From: an uncultured Mycoplasmatota bacterium | GTDB taxonomy: Bacteria; Bacillota_I; Bacilli_A; RF39; UBA660 | Length of the DNA stretch: 34,519 bases | Assembly (NCBI GenBank): GCA_900551455.1 | Contig: URVV01000013.1 | Span: 1-34,519 of the forward strand | Direction: 5' to 3' | In this document: in pieces, positions 13,024-21,719 of the stretch | Position numbering within the stretch: position 1 is the first letter of the stretch | How the letters are laid out: every line of letters starts with the position of its first letter | Made by a program: the position numbers and the translations under genes | Notes under the pieces: model-generated | Databases searched by the model: none | What the model was told of the DNA's origin: nothing | Seen by the model: the letters and a program-made list of their open reading frames with translations, nothing else

Positions 13024-15504
13024 GTGGTTAATATAGGGTTATTCCCCAACAAGAGTCAAGAAAGCAAAGATTTAAAATCTTTGGAAAAGATAAAAAAAAT
13101 AAAACAAAAAACTAAATCAGATTATTTAAAAACTTCTATGATGAAAAGAAGAATTAAGAATTCTAAAGTTTTTTCTAATATAAAAGAAGTAGGTGATGAT
13201 GGTCTAATAGAACTTAAAAGTGGTGAATATGCTTCACTAATTGAAGTTAAAGCTATAGATTTATCATTATCTAGTAAGCAAGAAAAAAACAATTTCTTTA
13301 ATTATTATAGAAGTTTATTTCATATCAAAGATTTAAATTTAAAATTCTATAAATTAGATGAACCTATAAATTTAAATTATAATAAATTAAACCTTGATAG
13401 ATTGATTAATAAGTTTAAAAATGATTTAAAAAGATTATTTTTACTTAATGAAAGTAGAGGGTTAATAGATGAGTTAGAACAAAATAATTATACTGTGTCT
13501 AGTATTTATTATATTGTTGTAATAGCAAAAGATACTGATACATTAGAAAGACAATTAGATGAAATAGAAGATTTATTTTCAAATATACAACCGAAAATAA
13601 ATATTGAGATAATAACTAATAGATTGGAAGTATATAAATTTTTATCTAATTTATACATATCTGATAATCCACTTGATTTATTAATGTGGTCCAATATTGA
13701 AGAACTAATAGTTCCACTTAATTTGACTGAAAAAACAAATATGTTAAAAATTGATGATAATGAAGTACAACTTTTAACTATAAAAAATATTTCTCCATTT
13801 ATTGATGAATTATTTTTTGAGGAAATATTTAATTATCCAAATGTTAGAAGTTGTTTAAATATTAAAGATGCTATTGATCAAGATGAGTTGATTAGGTGGA
13901 TAAATTCTCAGTATCAGTTTTTACTTTCAGATAGAAGCACTACTAAAAAATTAAGTGATGCTACTGAACTTGATATAAAAAAAGAAAACTATCAACTTCT
14001 TATGAATGATATTAAAAGTGGTGATGAAAAAATCAAGGAAATATCTTTAGTTCTTCTTATTACTGGTGATAGAAAAGAAAGAGAAGATACAATTAGAGAT
14101 TTAAAAAAGATTGCAAAAAAAAATCGTATTAAATTGGATGTTCCAAGATTAAGACAATTAGAAACATGGCAATCTTATGATATTACAACAAACTCACTTA
14201 AAGATTATTCTAATTATTTTCCAACATTAACACTAGGTGCTGGTTTTTCATTTACAAAAGCAAGTTTTATAGACTCTTCAGGATATATGCTAGGAGTTGA
14301 TATTCATACTTCATTACCTGTATTTTTTGATCCATTTGTAATAACTAATAAAAGAACCTCTCATAATTTAGCAATTGTTTCATCTACAGGTGGAGGTAAA
14401 AGTTTTACAATGAAAAAAATGATTGTAAATGAATATGCAAGAGGAACTAAAATATTTATTTTTGACGCAGAAAATGAATATGAAAAACTAGTTAAAGCAA
14501 ATGATGGAGAATATATTGATTTATATTCCAAAAAGGGTGGAATGATAAATCCACTTCAAATCAGATACATACCAAGTGATGAGGATCAAGAAACAAAAGA
14601 AACAGATTGTCCTTTAGCAAAACATTTAGGCTTTTTAGAAGCATTCTTCAAAAGTGCTTTTGATAATATAAATGAAAAGGAATTGGTTATGTTACTTGCT
14701 ATATTAGAATCTTTATATAATAAAAAAGGTATTTATAAAAATACTTCAATAAATACATTACAAACTCTTAAAGCAGAAGATTATCCAATATTTACTGATT
14801 TATATAATTATTTACCTGAATATAAAAAACAAGTAGAAAGTGTTGAAAAAATAAAGATAATAGATCAATTACAAATATTAATATCAAGATTCTTAACAGG
14901 CACAGATTCTTATTTATTTAATTCTCATACCTCTATTGATTTAAATAATGATTTAATTGCATTTAATTTACAAGAACTGCTTTACAGTGGTAATCAAAGA
15001 ATTGTTAATACACAAATATTAAATCTTTTAACTTATTTAAATAATAGTATAGTTGGAAATAAAATAGTTAATGAAAAAAGAGAATCTGGTGATAAGCAAC
15101 ATATTAGTATTATAGTTGATGAGTTTCATTTATATATTGATGAAAATAATAATGAGGTAATTAAGAATTTTGGACAACTTGCAAGAAGATGTAGAAAATA
15201 TAATACTAACTTAATTTTATCTAGTCAGTGTATATCAGATTTTTTAGGTAATGCGAATGTATTAAGACATGCAACAGCAATATTTAATAATTGTCAGTAT
15301 AGTATGGTTGGAATGTTAAAAGAAGACGATTTAAAAGCATATTTAGAGTTGTTTAAAAATAATCCATTAACAGATACTCAAATTGAATTTTTACTAAAAG
15401 TAAAAAGAGGAGAATTTTTACTTAGTATAGATAATAAAACCAGAATTGGAATTAAGATAGAAGCAACAGCTATCGAAAGAAAAATGATGGGCGAAGAAGA
15501 ATGA
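13024..15504 (+). CDS. virB4: VirB4/TraE-type conjugation ATPase
   Basis: 826 aa, usual length for the family. The N-terminal half (about 20-430) is the VirB4 barrel and helical region. The C-terminal half is a RecA-like ATPase with Walker A SSTGGGKSFT (Lys459) and Walker B ISIIVDEF (Asp699, Glu700), followed by the conserved ARRCRKYNTNLILSSQ. It powers assembly of the type IV secretion channel at the membrane. The GTG start lies one base after the PrgI stop, and the end overlaps the M23 gene (ATGA), so the genes are translationally coupled. Confidence 0.95.
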   Translation: MVNIGLFPNKSQESKDLKSLEKIKKIKQKTKSDYLKTSMMKRRIKNSKVFSNIKEVGDDGLIELKSGEYASLIEVKAIDLSLSSKQEKNNFFNYYRSLFHIKDLNLKFYKLDEPINLNYNKLNLDRLINKFKNDLKRLFLLNESRGLIDELEQNNYTVSSIYYIVVIAKDTDTLERQLDEIEDLFSNIQPKINIEIITNRLEVYKFLSNLYISDNPLDLLMWSNIEELIVPLNLTEKTNMLKIDDNEVQLLTIKNISPFIDELFFEEIFNYPNVRSCLNIKDAIDQDELIRWINSQYQFLLSDRSTTKKLSDATELDIKKENYQLLMNDIKSGDEKIKEISLVLLITGDRKEREDTIRDLKKIAKKNRIKLDVPRLRQLETWQSYDITTNSLKDYSNYFPTLTLGAGFSFTKASFIDSSGYMLGVDIHTSLPVFFDPFVITNKRTSHNLAIVSSTGGGKSFTMKKMIVNEYARGTKIFIFDAENEYEKLVKANDGEYIDLYSKKGGMINPLQIRYIPSDEDQETKETDCPLAKHLGFLEAFFKSAFDNINEKELVMLLAILESLYNKKGIYKNTSINTLQTLKAEDYPIFTDLYNYLPEYKKQVESVEKIKIIDQLQILISRFLTGTDSYLFNSHTSIDLNNDLIAFNLQELLYSGNQRIVNTQILNLLTYLNNSIVGNKIVNEKRESGDKQHISIIVDEFHLYIDENNNEVIKNFGQLARRCRKYNTNLILSSQCISDFLGNANVLRHATAIFNNCQYSMVGMLKEDDLKAYLELFKNNPLTDTQIEFLLKVKRGEFLLSIDNKTRIGIKIEATAIERKMMGEEE

Positions 15505-16433
15505 AAAAACATAAAGCTTTAAAAATAATTTGTTCATCTTCAATAGGTATAATTAGTATGGGGTTAGTAATTCTAATCCCTGTTCTAATGTTACTAGATT
15601 TTTTTGGAGCAAATATAACAGATGGTTATGTTGAAAATAATAGTCAGTATGCTGATATGTATAAAGAGGTTGTAAGAAAAAATTTAATAAGTGGTAGTGG
15701 TTATGTTTCTTTAGATAGAATATTATATTTTTATTTAGAAAATGATAAATTAACATTTGATCAAATTTATAATGATAATTTAGATAATGAATTGAAACAA
15801 GTTAAACCTATATCAGAAGTTTGTGAAATGAATAGATATAAAATATATAATGTTTGTAATTCTGAAGAAATAAAAGAATCAAATCAAATAAATGAAATTC
15901 AAAATAAACCATTTAACTCTCCGTTAGATTTTACAAACTTATATGTGACAAGTTATTTTATGGAAGATAGAATAATTTATGGTACACCTAATACACATTC
16001 TGCATGGGATTTTAGTGCTGAGGAAAAAACACCTGTTTATTCTGTTTGTGATGGAGAAGTTACTAATGTATCTTTTAGTTATTCAAGTAATATTATTGAT
16101 AAAGAAGGAGGAGCAGGTAATTATATTAAAATAAAGTGTGTTGTAGATGAAATTGAATATAATGTTTTATATGGTCATCTATATCCTAATTCTTCAAAAG
16201 TAAAAAAGGGAGATAAAGTATCTAGTTGGCAAGAAATTGCAACTGTTGGTACAACAGGATATTCAACAGGAAACCACTTGCATTTCCAAGTATCAAATAA
16301 TAACAAAGTAGTTGATGGGGTTAGTTTAATTGATTTTAACAAAAAGAACGAATCATCCAACATTCATCCAACATTTCCTACAACACCTCCAACATTTGGT
16401 AATGAAATAGAACTTCACAAACCCCTATATTAA
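15501..16433 (+). CDS. Membrane-anchored M23 (LytM-type) cell-wall endopeptidase of the transfer system
   Basis: 310 aa. One membrane helix at about residues 11-35 leaves the rest outside the cell. A linker domain follows, then an M23 metallopeptidase (about 150-280) with zinc and catalytic residues His166 and Asp170 (THSAWDFS), His226 (YGHLYPN), and His259 and His261 (GNHLHFQV). M23 enzymes cut peptide bridges in peptidoglycan. In Gram-positive ICEs such hydrolases take the VirB1 role of opening the wall for the channel. It is coupled to virB4 by an ATGA overlap. The end is Pro/Thr-rich. Confidence 0.92.
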   Translation: MKKHKALKIICSSSIGIISMGLVILIPVLMLLDFFGANITDGYVENNSQYADMYKEVVRKNLISGSGYVSLDRILYFYLENDKLTFDQIYNDNLDNELKQVKPISEVCEMNRYKIYNVCNSEEIKESNQINEIQNKPFNSPLDFTNLYVTSYFMEDRIIYGTPNTHSAWDFSAEEKTPVYSVCDGEVTNVSFSYSSNIIDKEGGAGNYIKIKCVVDEIEYNVLYGHLYPNSSKVKKGDKVSSWQEIATVGTTGYSTGNHLHFQVSNNNKVVDGVSLIDFNKKNESSNIHPTFPTTPPTFGNEIELHKPLY

Positions 16434-16650
16434 AAGGAATAAATTAAAAGTATGGAGGAATAACTCCAGATTTTAATTGTGTTTTTGCAAGTGCAAAAAG
16501 TGAAATGATAGCACTATAAACCTTTTATCTATATAGGATAAAATAGGGCAGTGCTATCAATTCCTTTATCCTGCTTTCTATATTTACATTAAAATCTACT
16601 AGTTTTGTGATATAATTAATGTGTAGTATGCAGTGAGTGGGTGTTAGAAA
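16434..16650. other. Intergenic region with inverted repeats and a promoter
   Basis: There is no clear gene in these 217 bp. Inverted repeats are TGGAG (16453-16457) / CTCCA (16464-16468), TTTTTGC (16482-16488) / GCAAAAA (16493-16499), and TGATAGCACT (16506-16515) / AGTGCTATCA (16550-16559) with inner pairing. The last lacks a good U tract, so it may be a protein site or oriT-like cruciform as well as a weak terminator. An extended -10 promoter (TG 16608-16609, TATAAT 16611-16616) precedes the SWIM gene. Confidence 0.45.
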
Positions 16651-17688
16651 ATGGATAAATATACCAATAATGAAAAAATTAAATTAATAAAAAAATATTT
16701 TAAAAAAGATTACACATTTTTAGAATTAAGTTTAAAAAATTATGAAAGTTATAATATATATATTATCTTAACATTTAATAAAAAAATGAAATATTATAGG
16801 TTGTATTGGTTTGATTTATCATTAATAATAGATGATAAAATTGAAAAATACATTTCGTGTTCATCTATTCCTACTGAAAGTATAGAGTCAATAAAAGAAG
16901 CATTTTCAAAATTTATAGTTAGTTCTGAATATAAAGATTCTTTGGTAAATGATGAATATATTGTAGAACTAAAAGCACATCTTAGTACTAAAGTAGATAG
17001 TGACATTGATGTATGTTTTAAAAAATATTTGCCTACATCTTTAGCTCATTTATTTGATTTGTTGTGTTTTATATTTAGAAATATGCCTAAAAAATTTGAA
17101 GGATTTCTATTTGAACTTGTTGCAAAATTAACTAAGACTACAGAAAAATACGAATATAAAAAAGAATTTGAATTTGACCTTTTTAATGATGATATTGATA
17201 AAATTTTTAGTTATCAGATTATTCAAAGAGGTAAAAAATATTATGAAGAATCTAGAATTGTATTTTTGGAAAAAATAGATGATAGATATTTTGCAATAGT
17301 TAATGGAACTGAAAAATATTTAGTTATAATAAAATATACTGAAACTGATGAAAATAAAAAAATGCAAGTTTATTGTTCTTGCCCATGTGAATTTTATTGT
17401 AAGCATATTTATTCTGTGCTACTTTCTATAAGAAATAAAGAAGAAAAAAGATTCTATAAAATAATGTACAAGAATCCAGATAAAAGCTTACTTGAAAGAG
17501 TTATGGAATTTGATTATTTCTTATGTTTGGGTGTAGTAGAACAAAATTTAGAAATTATTAACAATTATGGAGAAATTGAACTTGTACCTATTCTTGATTT
17601 TAAGGGTAGATGTAATTGGACAGTGCTTGAAGATACAGAAGATGAAAAGTTAACAAAAGAGATTAAATATTTCTTAGATAATAATTAA
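16651..17688 (+). CDS. SWIM zinc-finger protein of unknown function
   Basis: 345 aa, cytoplasmic. The SWIM signature CxC...CxH is visible as Cys242, Cys244, Cys250 and His252 (in VYCSCPCEFYCKHIY). SWIM domains bind zinc and mediate DNA or protein contacts, for example in Rad51-partner proteins, MuDR-type transposases and bacterial helicase-linked proteins. Here no ATPase or nuclease domain is attached. The first 180 residues are Lys/Tyr-rich and unassigned. It has its own promoter and a terminator after it, so it is a separate unit set between transfer genes. Function unknown. Confidence 0.75.
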   Translation: MDKYTNNEKIKLIKKYFKKDYTFLELSLKNYESYNIYIILTFNKKMKYYRLYWFDLSLIIDDKIEKYISCSSIPTESIESIKEAFSKFIVSSEYKDSLVNDEYIVELKAHLSTKVDSDIDVCFKKYLPTSLAHLFDLLCFIFRNMPKKFEGFLFELVAKLTKTTEKYEYKKEFEFDLFNDDIDKIFSYQIIQRGKKYYEESRIVFLEKIDDRYFAIVNGTEKYLVIIKYTETDENKKMQVYCSCPCEFYCKHIYSVLLSIRNKEEKRFYKIMYKNPDKSLLERVMEFDYFLCLGVVEQNLEIINNYGEIELVPILDFKGRCNWTVLEDTEDEKLTKEIKYFLDNN

Positions 17689-17700
17689 GATTAAATGTAT

Positions 17701-17732
17701 AAAAATTAGTTTGAAAAATAACTAATTTTTTT
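17701..17732 (+). terminator. Rho-independent terminator
   Basis: Stem AAAAATTAGTT (17701-17711) / AACTAATTTTT (17720-17730) with an 8-nt loop and continuing T. It closes the SWIM gene. Confidence 0.75.
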
Positions 17733-17757
17733 ATGTCAGAAAGAGGTGATTTAAATA

Positions 17758-17940
17758 ATAGTAGTTTTATTTTTAAGAATAAGAGCAGAATTAAAAGCAA
17801 GAATAAAATTCTTTGCTGATGAGGAAAAGATTAGTGTAAATAAAATGGCAATAAAATTAATTGATTTAGGAATTATAAATTATGTAAAAGGAGGATTGAT
17901 AAAAAATGAAGATGACACTATGCAAGTTAATTGCAAATGA
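17758..17940 (+). CDS. Small ribbon-helix-helix protein with a non-canonical start
   Basis: A 60-residue frame whose peptide has an Arc/MetJ-like pattern: a short strand VVLFLRIR, then ELKARIKFFADEEK, then SVNKMAIKLIDLGIINYV. It lies 7 bases after a good GAGGTGAT (17743-17750), but the codon there is ATA, with another ATA before it and a stop before that. Either ATA is used, the start has mutated from ATG, or translation begins at the internal ATG (17848). It overlaps the next gene and lies in the relaxosome cluster, so a relaxase accessory role is possible. Confidence 0.4.
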   Translation: MVVLFLRIRAELKARIKFFADEEKISVNKMAIKLIDLGIINYVKGGLIKNEDDTMQVNCK

Positions 17941-18328
17941 TATAGTTAACTATGGAATCGATCAAACAAATAATTTTAATTATATTGTTTGTTTAGATAG
18001 TTACATAGATGATTTTGATGAAGAATCAAAGACTTATATTTATAATCATATTGAAGAAATATGTAATGATATTAGTAATAATGAAAATGTTGCAGAGTTA
18101 AATTATGATAAAAATAAAAGAGAATTTGATATGGTCTTCTATTGGGGTAATTTAATGGATGCAACAGAAAAGTATGTTGCAGATATTATTGATGATATTG
18201 GAGAAAAGGATAGATTTGTATTAGAAGATATAAAAGAAATAGCAGAGTCCATTATCTTAGATGATTCTCTTAAAAATCTTACTAAGGAAAAAATTAGAAA
18301 TCATAAAAATATGGAGATTGATTTATGA
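17906..18328 (+). CDS. Unknown acidic 140-aa protein
   Basis: The start follows AAGGAGGA by about 10 bases. The protein is acidic, has no membrane segment or signal and is unlike families I know. Strand-helix patterning is visible (FNYIVCLDSYIDDF, REFDMVFYWGNLMDATEKYVADII). The end overlaps the next gene (ATGA), so it belongs to the relaxosome operon. Confidence 0.65.
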   Translation: MKMTLCKLIANDIVNYGIDQTNNFNYIVCLDSYIDDFDEESKTYIYNHIEEICNDISNNENVAELNYDKNKREFDMVFYWGNLMDATEKYVADIIDDIGEKDRFVLEDIKEIAESIILDDSLKNLTKEKIRNHKNMEIDL

Positions 18329-18720
18329 AACTAAGATATTATACAGATGAAGAATTAAAAATTCTAAATGATAATATCTTTGTTAAAGAAGTAAGATACA
18401 AAAGAGAAATTGTATATGATACGATTTTTAAATTGTGGTGTGTAATGATGAGATTAGATTTACCAGAACTTACTGGTAAACAAATTTTTGAAAGAGGTGG
18501 ATTTGATACAACTATATTACATGATAATCTACCTTATAGAAGAATTGCAACTTGGCTAAATAATTATAAAAAATATGGAATTTATTACTTTTTACCAGAA
18601 TATGAACCATATTGTACTAAAAATGTAATTAAAAAAGAAGAATCCATAGACAAGTTTAAATTACAATTACTAAAGTGTGTATTAACAAGATTAAAGGAAA
18701 TTGAAAATGAGAAAGCTTGA
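18325..18720 (+). CDS. Unknown basic protein with HTH-like core
   Basis: 131 aa. The central part has the ring of a transposase-type or accessory HTH (LPELTGKQIFERGGFDTTIL, then LPYRRIATWLNNYKKYG), suggesting DNA binding, but the family is not recognised. It overlaps both neighbours (ATGA before it, ATG inside its end), so it is co-translated with the RHH protein and relaxase that follow. A role in relaxosome or oriT processing is a reasonable guess. Confidence 0.65.
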   Translation: MKLRYYTDEELKILNDNIFVKEVRYKREIVYDTIFKLWCVMMRLDLPELTGKQIFERGGFDTTILHDNLPYRRIATWLNNYKKYGIYYFLPEYEPYCTKNVIKKEESIDKFKLQLLKCVLTRLKEIENEKA

Positions 18721-19030
18721 TAAACATGTTTCAATTTCACAAGACTTAGATGTTAAAGTTAAAACATCTTCAAAAAAACATAAAAGGTCATATTCTGATG
18801 AACTTAATTTTATCATATATGAATATTTTAATGGGCAAGATGAACTTACGAAAATACTTATAGCTTTAGAATCTGATATAAAGTTTATATTAAAAAAAGT
18901 TAATATTTTATTTGAACTTGTAAAACAGGTTTATGCTGATATGAATTTCACAAATATTAAAGAACCAAAAACTAGTTATCCAGTAAATGAATTTTTAAAG
19001 AAAATGAAGAAAGATAAATATGATGACTAG
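18707..19030 (+). CDS. Relaxosome accessory protein, ribbon-helix-helix type
   Basis: 107 aa. The N-terminal 45 residues read as an RHH DNA-binding domain (KHVSISQDLDVKVKTSSKK, then SYSDELNFIIYEYF). The rest is a helical, probably oligomerising region (LTKILIALESDIKFILKKV). It overlaps the relaxase start by 11 bases, the usual place for MobC-like proteins that bend oriT and load the relaxase. Start ATG at 18707 with AAAGGAA about 7 bases upstream. Confidence 0.7.
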   Translation: MRKLDKHVSISQDLDVKVKTSSKKHKRSYSDELNFIIYEYFNGQDELTKILIALESDIKFILKKVNILFELVKQVYADMNFTNIKEPKTSYPVNEFLKKMKKDKYDD

Positions 19031-20333
19031 CCCTAAAGTAATTTTTAATTGTAAATTTACTCATGCATTTAACCGTAGAGAAGAAAAGTATACTCCTAAA
19101 CAAATTGAGGGGTTAAAGAAAAAAATAGCTCGTAAGTTTGATTACTTTTCAAACGAAGATAAAAGGGTTATGAATTTATTTGATTATTATACTGGAGAAC
19201 TCAATAAAAACGAAAGAATGAATTTAGTTATTGAGGATGGTAGTTATGCTACCAAAGAAGAAATAGAAAAAAGAAAAAAGAGATTTGTTAAATACGCAGA
19301 AAATTCTAATTTATGGCAATGTGTTATTAGTTTTAATAATGATTATTTAAATGAAAATATATCCTTGCAAGAACTAGAACAAGAATTAATAAAAAATGTT
19401 TTACCAAGATTTTTTAGAAAAATGGGATTTAAAGATAAAAAATATATGGCTTATAATTTATCTTTTCATACTGATACAGATAATTTACATGCTCATGTTA
19501 GTTTTATTGAAAAGAAACCTAATTATATTTTATCTAACAATAAGTTAGCTTATAGAAGAAAAGGAAAACTAACACAAGAGGAAATTGATTTTATGAAAAA
19601 TGAAGTTGTTTTTGCTGTTGAAAGAAAAAAATATTTAAATCCTATGATTACAATTACAAATGAAGAAATAGATAAATTAAAAAAATATTTTAGTCCAAAA
19701 GAAAAGAATTTTATTTTATATGATAAAAAAGATATTATGCTTGAAGATGATATTATTACTTTAGGTAAACTTCTTTATGATGAGAGAAAGAGTAATACCA
19801 AAAGAATAAAATTTAACTCAATTAAAAATGATGAAATAAAAAAATTAACTAAAAGAATAAAAAAGTATTTATTTTGTTCTAAATCAGAATTTTACGAGGA
19901 CTATAATAATTTTTTAAATTCTATTGATGATATAAATAACTATTTATATAAAGTAAATGAAGATAATAATATATCAAAAATTAATATTGATAAGTCATTA
20001 ACTGAAAGTAAAGAAAACTATATAGATAATTATATTTATAATTCTATTGTAAATCATGCTGATTATTTATTTAAAAAAAGTTCAAGGAAATATAAAACAT
20101 TAAATCCTGAAGATATATTAAGAGAAATAATTTTAAAAGAATATAGAAAAAATAAGAATCAAAATAAATATACAATTTTAAGTAATTATTTATCAAATAC
20201 AGTTCCAAAATTAAAGTACCAAAACAAATATAAAATTATAAACGCAGTTAAAAGTATTAATGCAGAGATGGAAGAAGCACAAAAAGAATTTAGTAAATTA
20301 TTTCAAGTTGATAATAATTATTCTAAACAGTAA
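19020..20333 (+). CDS. MobP/MobL-family relaxase
   Basis: 437 aa. The N-terminal domain has the features of Gram-positive MobP3/MobL relaxases: Tyr56/Tyr57 in MNLFDYYTGE as likely nucleophile, WQCVISFNNDYLNE, and the metal-binding histidines His150, His157 and His159 (LSFHTDTDNLHAHVSFIE). The C-terminal 230 residues are Lys/Asn-rich, helical and probably bind DNA or the coupling protein. The enzyme nicks oriT, stays bound to the 5' end and is exported with the strand. The gene follows and overlaps the RHH accessory gene. The coupling ATPase that receives this complex is encoded 9 kb downstream. Confidence 0.87.
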   Translation: MMTSPKVIFNCKFTHAFNRREEKYTPKQIEGLKKKIARKFDYFSNEDKRVMNLFDYYTGELNKNERMNLVIEDGSYATKEEIEKRKKRFVKYAENSNLWQCVISFNNDYLNENISLQELEQELIKNVLPRFFRKMGFKDKKYMAYNLSFHTDTDNLHAHVSFIEKKPNYILSNNKLAYRRKGKLTQEEIDFMKNEVVFAVERKKYLNPMITITNEEIDKLKKYFSPKEKNFILYDKKDIMLEDDIITLGKLLYDERKSNTKRIKFNSIKNDEIKKLTKRIKKYLFCSKSEFYEDYNNFLNSIDDINNYLYKVNEDNNISKINIDKSLTESKENYIDNYIYNSIVNHADYLFKKSSRKYKTLNPEDILREIILKEYRKNKNQNKYTILSNYLSNTVPKLKYQNKYKIINAVKSINAEMEEAQKEFSKLFQVDNNYSKQ

Positions 20334-20347
20334 AGGAGGATGATATA

Positions 20348-20938
20348 GTGAATAAAGTATATGTAAATTGTGGAGGAAGTTTATACTCTTTTAATTATAA
20401 AAAAGAGGTAATGTCTTTTTTTGAAAGTTGTATAAATTGTAGTGAGGGATCAGAAAGAGAGAGATACACTATAATTTATTTTGATGTAAAAAGTAATCTT
20501 AATACAAACAAAAGATGTTTTTCTGATAATACATCTTTTGTATATTATAGTGATATAAAAGCCTCTGAAATAGATGATACTGATGAAAAACTATTAATTA
20601 AAAACTTTGATATTTCAAAAGAAGATTTATTAGCTTTTGAAGCAAATAATTATTTATATAATAATAATCACAATAGAATACATAATAATAAAAAAATTGA
20701 GTCAGTAGAAGATATATATGATACTTATATAAAAGATAATAAAAAGGAAAATAGAACATTTTATGTAATTGATAAAGAAAAAATAATTTGTATTGATGAT
20801 AATATTTCTGATACAGAATATTACTCTCAAGTATTTCCTATTAAAGATTATTTATATGCTGATTTATGGTTAAAAGGGGATATTGAATATGAAGATTATC
20901 TATCTAAGATTAAACAAAATGATAAGGAGATTTATTAA
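20348..20938 (+). CDS. Conserved ICE protein of unknown function (VNCGGSLYSF type)
   Basis: 196 aa starting at GTG after a strong AAAGGAGGATGAT. The opening (VYVNCGGSLYSFNYKKEV, then SCINCSEGSERERYT) resembles hypothetical proteins that recur in clostridial ICEs. The cysteines (in VNCGG and SCINCSEG) may bind metal, but no enzyme motif is seen. It overlaps the next start codon by one base. Confidence 0.65.
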   Translation: MNKVYVNCGGSLYSFNYKKEVMSFFESCINCSEGSERERYTIIYFDVKSNLNTNKRCFSDNTSFVYYSDIKASEIDDTDEKLLIKNFDISKEDLLAFEANNYLYNNNHNRIHNNKKIESVEDIYDTYIKDNKKENRTFYVIDKEKIICIDDNISDTEYYSQVFPIKDYLYADLWLKGDIEYEDYLSKIKQNDKEIY

Positions 20939-21651
20939 TGCCTAATTGGACTTATAACAAAATTAAATGTAAAAAAGAATTAGGAGATAAATTATTAACT
21001 ATTAATGAGGGTAATTATTCTTTAGATTTTAATAAATTAATACCTATGCCTGAAGATTTAAAACTTGATGCTGGAACAATAGAAAATAAATCTATATCAT
21101 GTTATTATTTATCTTTAAGTGATGAGGATAAATTAAAATTAATGAAACTTTTAAAAAATAAAGAAGTATTCTTTCATCATAATTATTGGAATAAATATAA
21201 AAGTGATATTAAAAACTTTGAAGATAATCCTATTAAGTTAAGAGAAGAAATAGATAATTATCATGGTCTTATTGATTTTGATGAGAAAAAACATTTTAGT
21301 AATATATTAAAGTTAGGAAAGCAATATGTTGAAAATATAAAAAAATATGGATATCCTCAGTGGTATGATTGGTGTGTAGAAAATTGGGGAACTAAATGGA
21401 ATGTTGAAGATGATGTAGATGTTGTTTATGATGAGAATAAAAACGAATATGATATATCTTTTCCAACTGCTTGGAGTGTTCCATCAGGAATTGTAGAAAA
21501 ATATAGTGAATTATGTTCTGATGATGAATTTTATTGGGAATACGAGGATGAAGATTATGATGGAACTCATATCATAAGAAAAATAAACGGTGAACTAATA
21601 GACACAATCGCCCCAGATAATGTAAAAGAAGAAGAATATTTAGATGTTTAA
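20938..21651 (+). CDS. Api92/YubB-like ferredoxin-fold protein
   Basis: 237 aa. It opens MPNWTYNKIKC, then LDFNKLIPMPEDL, and near residue 140 has WYDWCVENWGTKWNVED followed by ISFPTAWSVPSGIVEKYSE. This combination is typical of the Api92/YubB-like proteins of plasmids, ICEs and phages, whose function is unknown. It is cytoplasmic. The last gene before a promoter gap. Confidence 0.78.
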   Translation: MPNWTYNKIKCKKELGDKLLTINEGNYSLDFNKLIPMPEDLKLDAGTIENKSISCYYLSLSDEDKLKLMKLLKNKEVFFHHNYWNKYKSDIKNFEDNPIKLREEIDNYHGLIDFDEKKHFSNILKLGKQYVENIKKYGYPQWYDWCVENWGTKWNVEDDVDVVYDENKNEYDISFPTAWSVPSGIVEKYSELCSDDEFYWEYEDEDYDGTHIIRKINGELIDTIAPDNVKEEEYLDV

Positions 21652-21671
21652 AATTTATAAAAAGAATTTCA

Positions 21672-21680
21672 TGATATAAT
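21672..21680 (+). promoter_or_regulatory. Extended -10 promoter of the polymerase gene
   Basis: TG at 21672-21673, one base, then TATAAT at 21675-21680. It lies 40 bp upstream of the GTG start. No good -35 is visible. The same TGNTATAAT pattern recurs at 2116, 3301, 16608, 23651 and 33024. Confidence 0.5.
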
Positions 21681-21719
21681 ATTTTATATAGATTCTTTAA
21701 AAAAATGGGTGGTGATATA

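Noticed and set aside
16448..16519. A short peptide frame (YGGITPDFNCVFASAKSEM) after the M23 gene
   Set aside because: It reads like coding sequence but has a stop directly before it, no start codon and no ribosome site. It may be a remnant, but this is not supportable.
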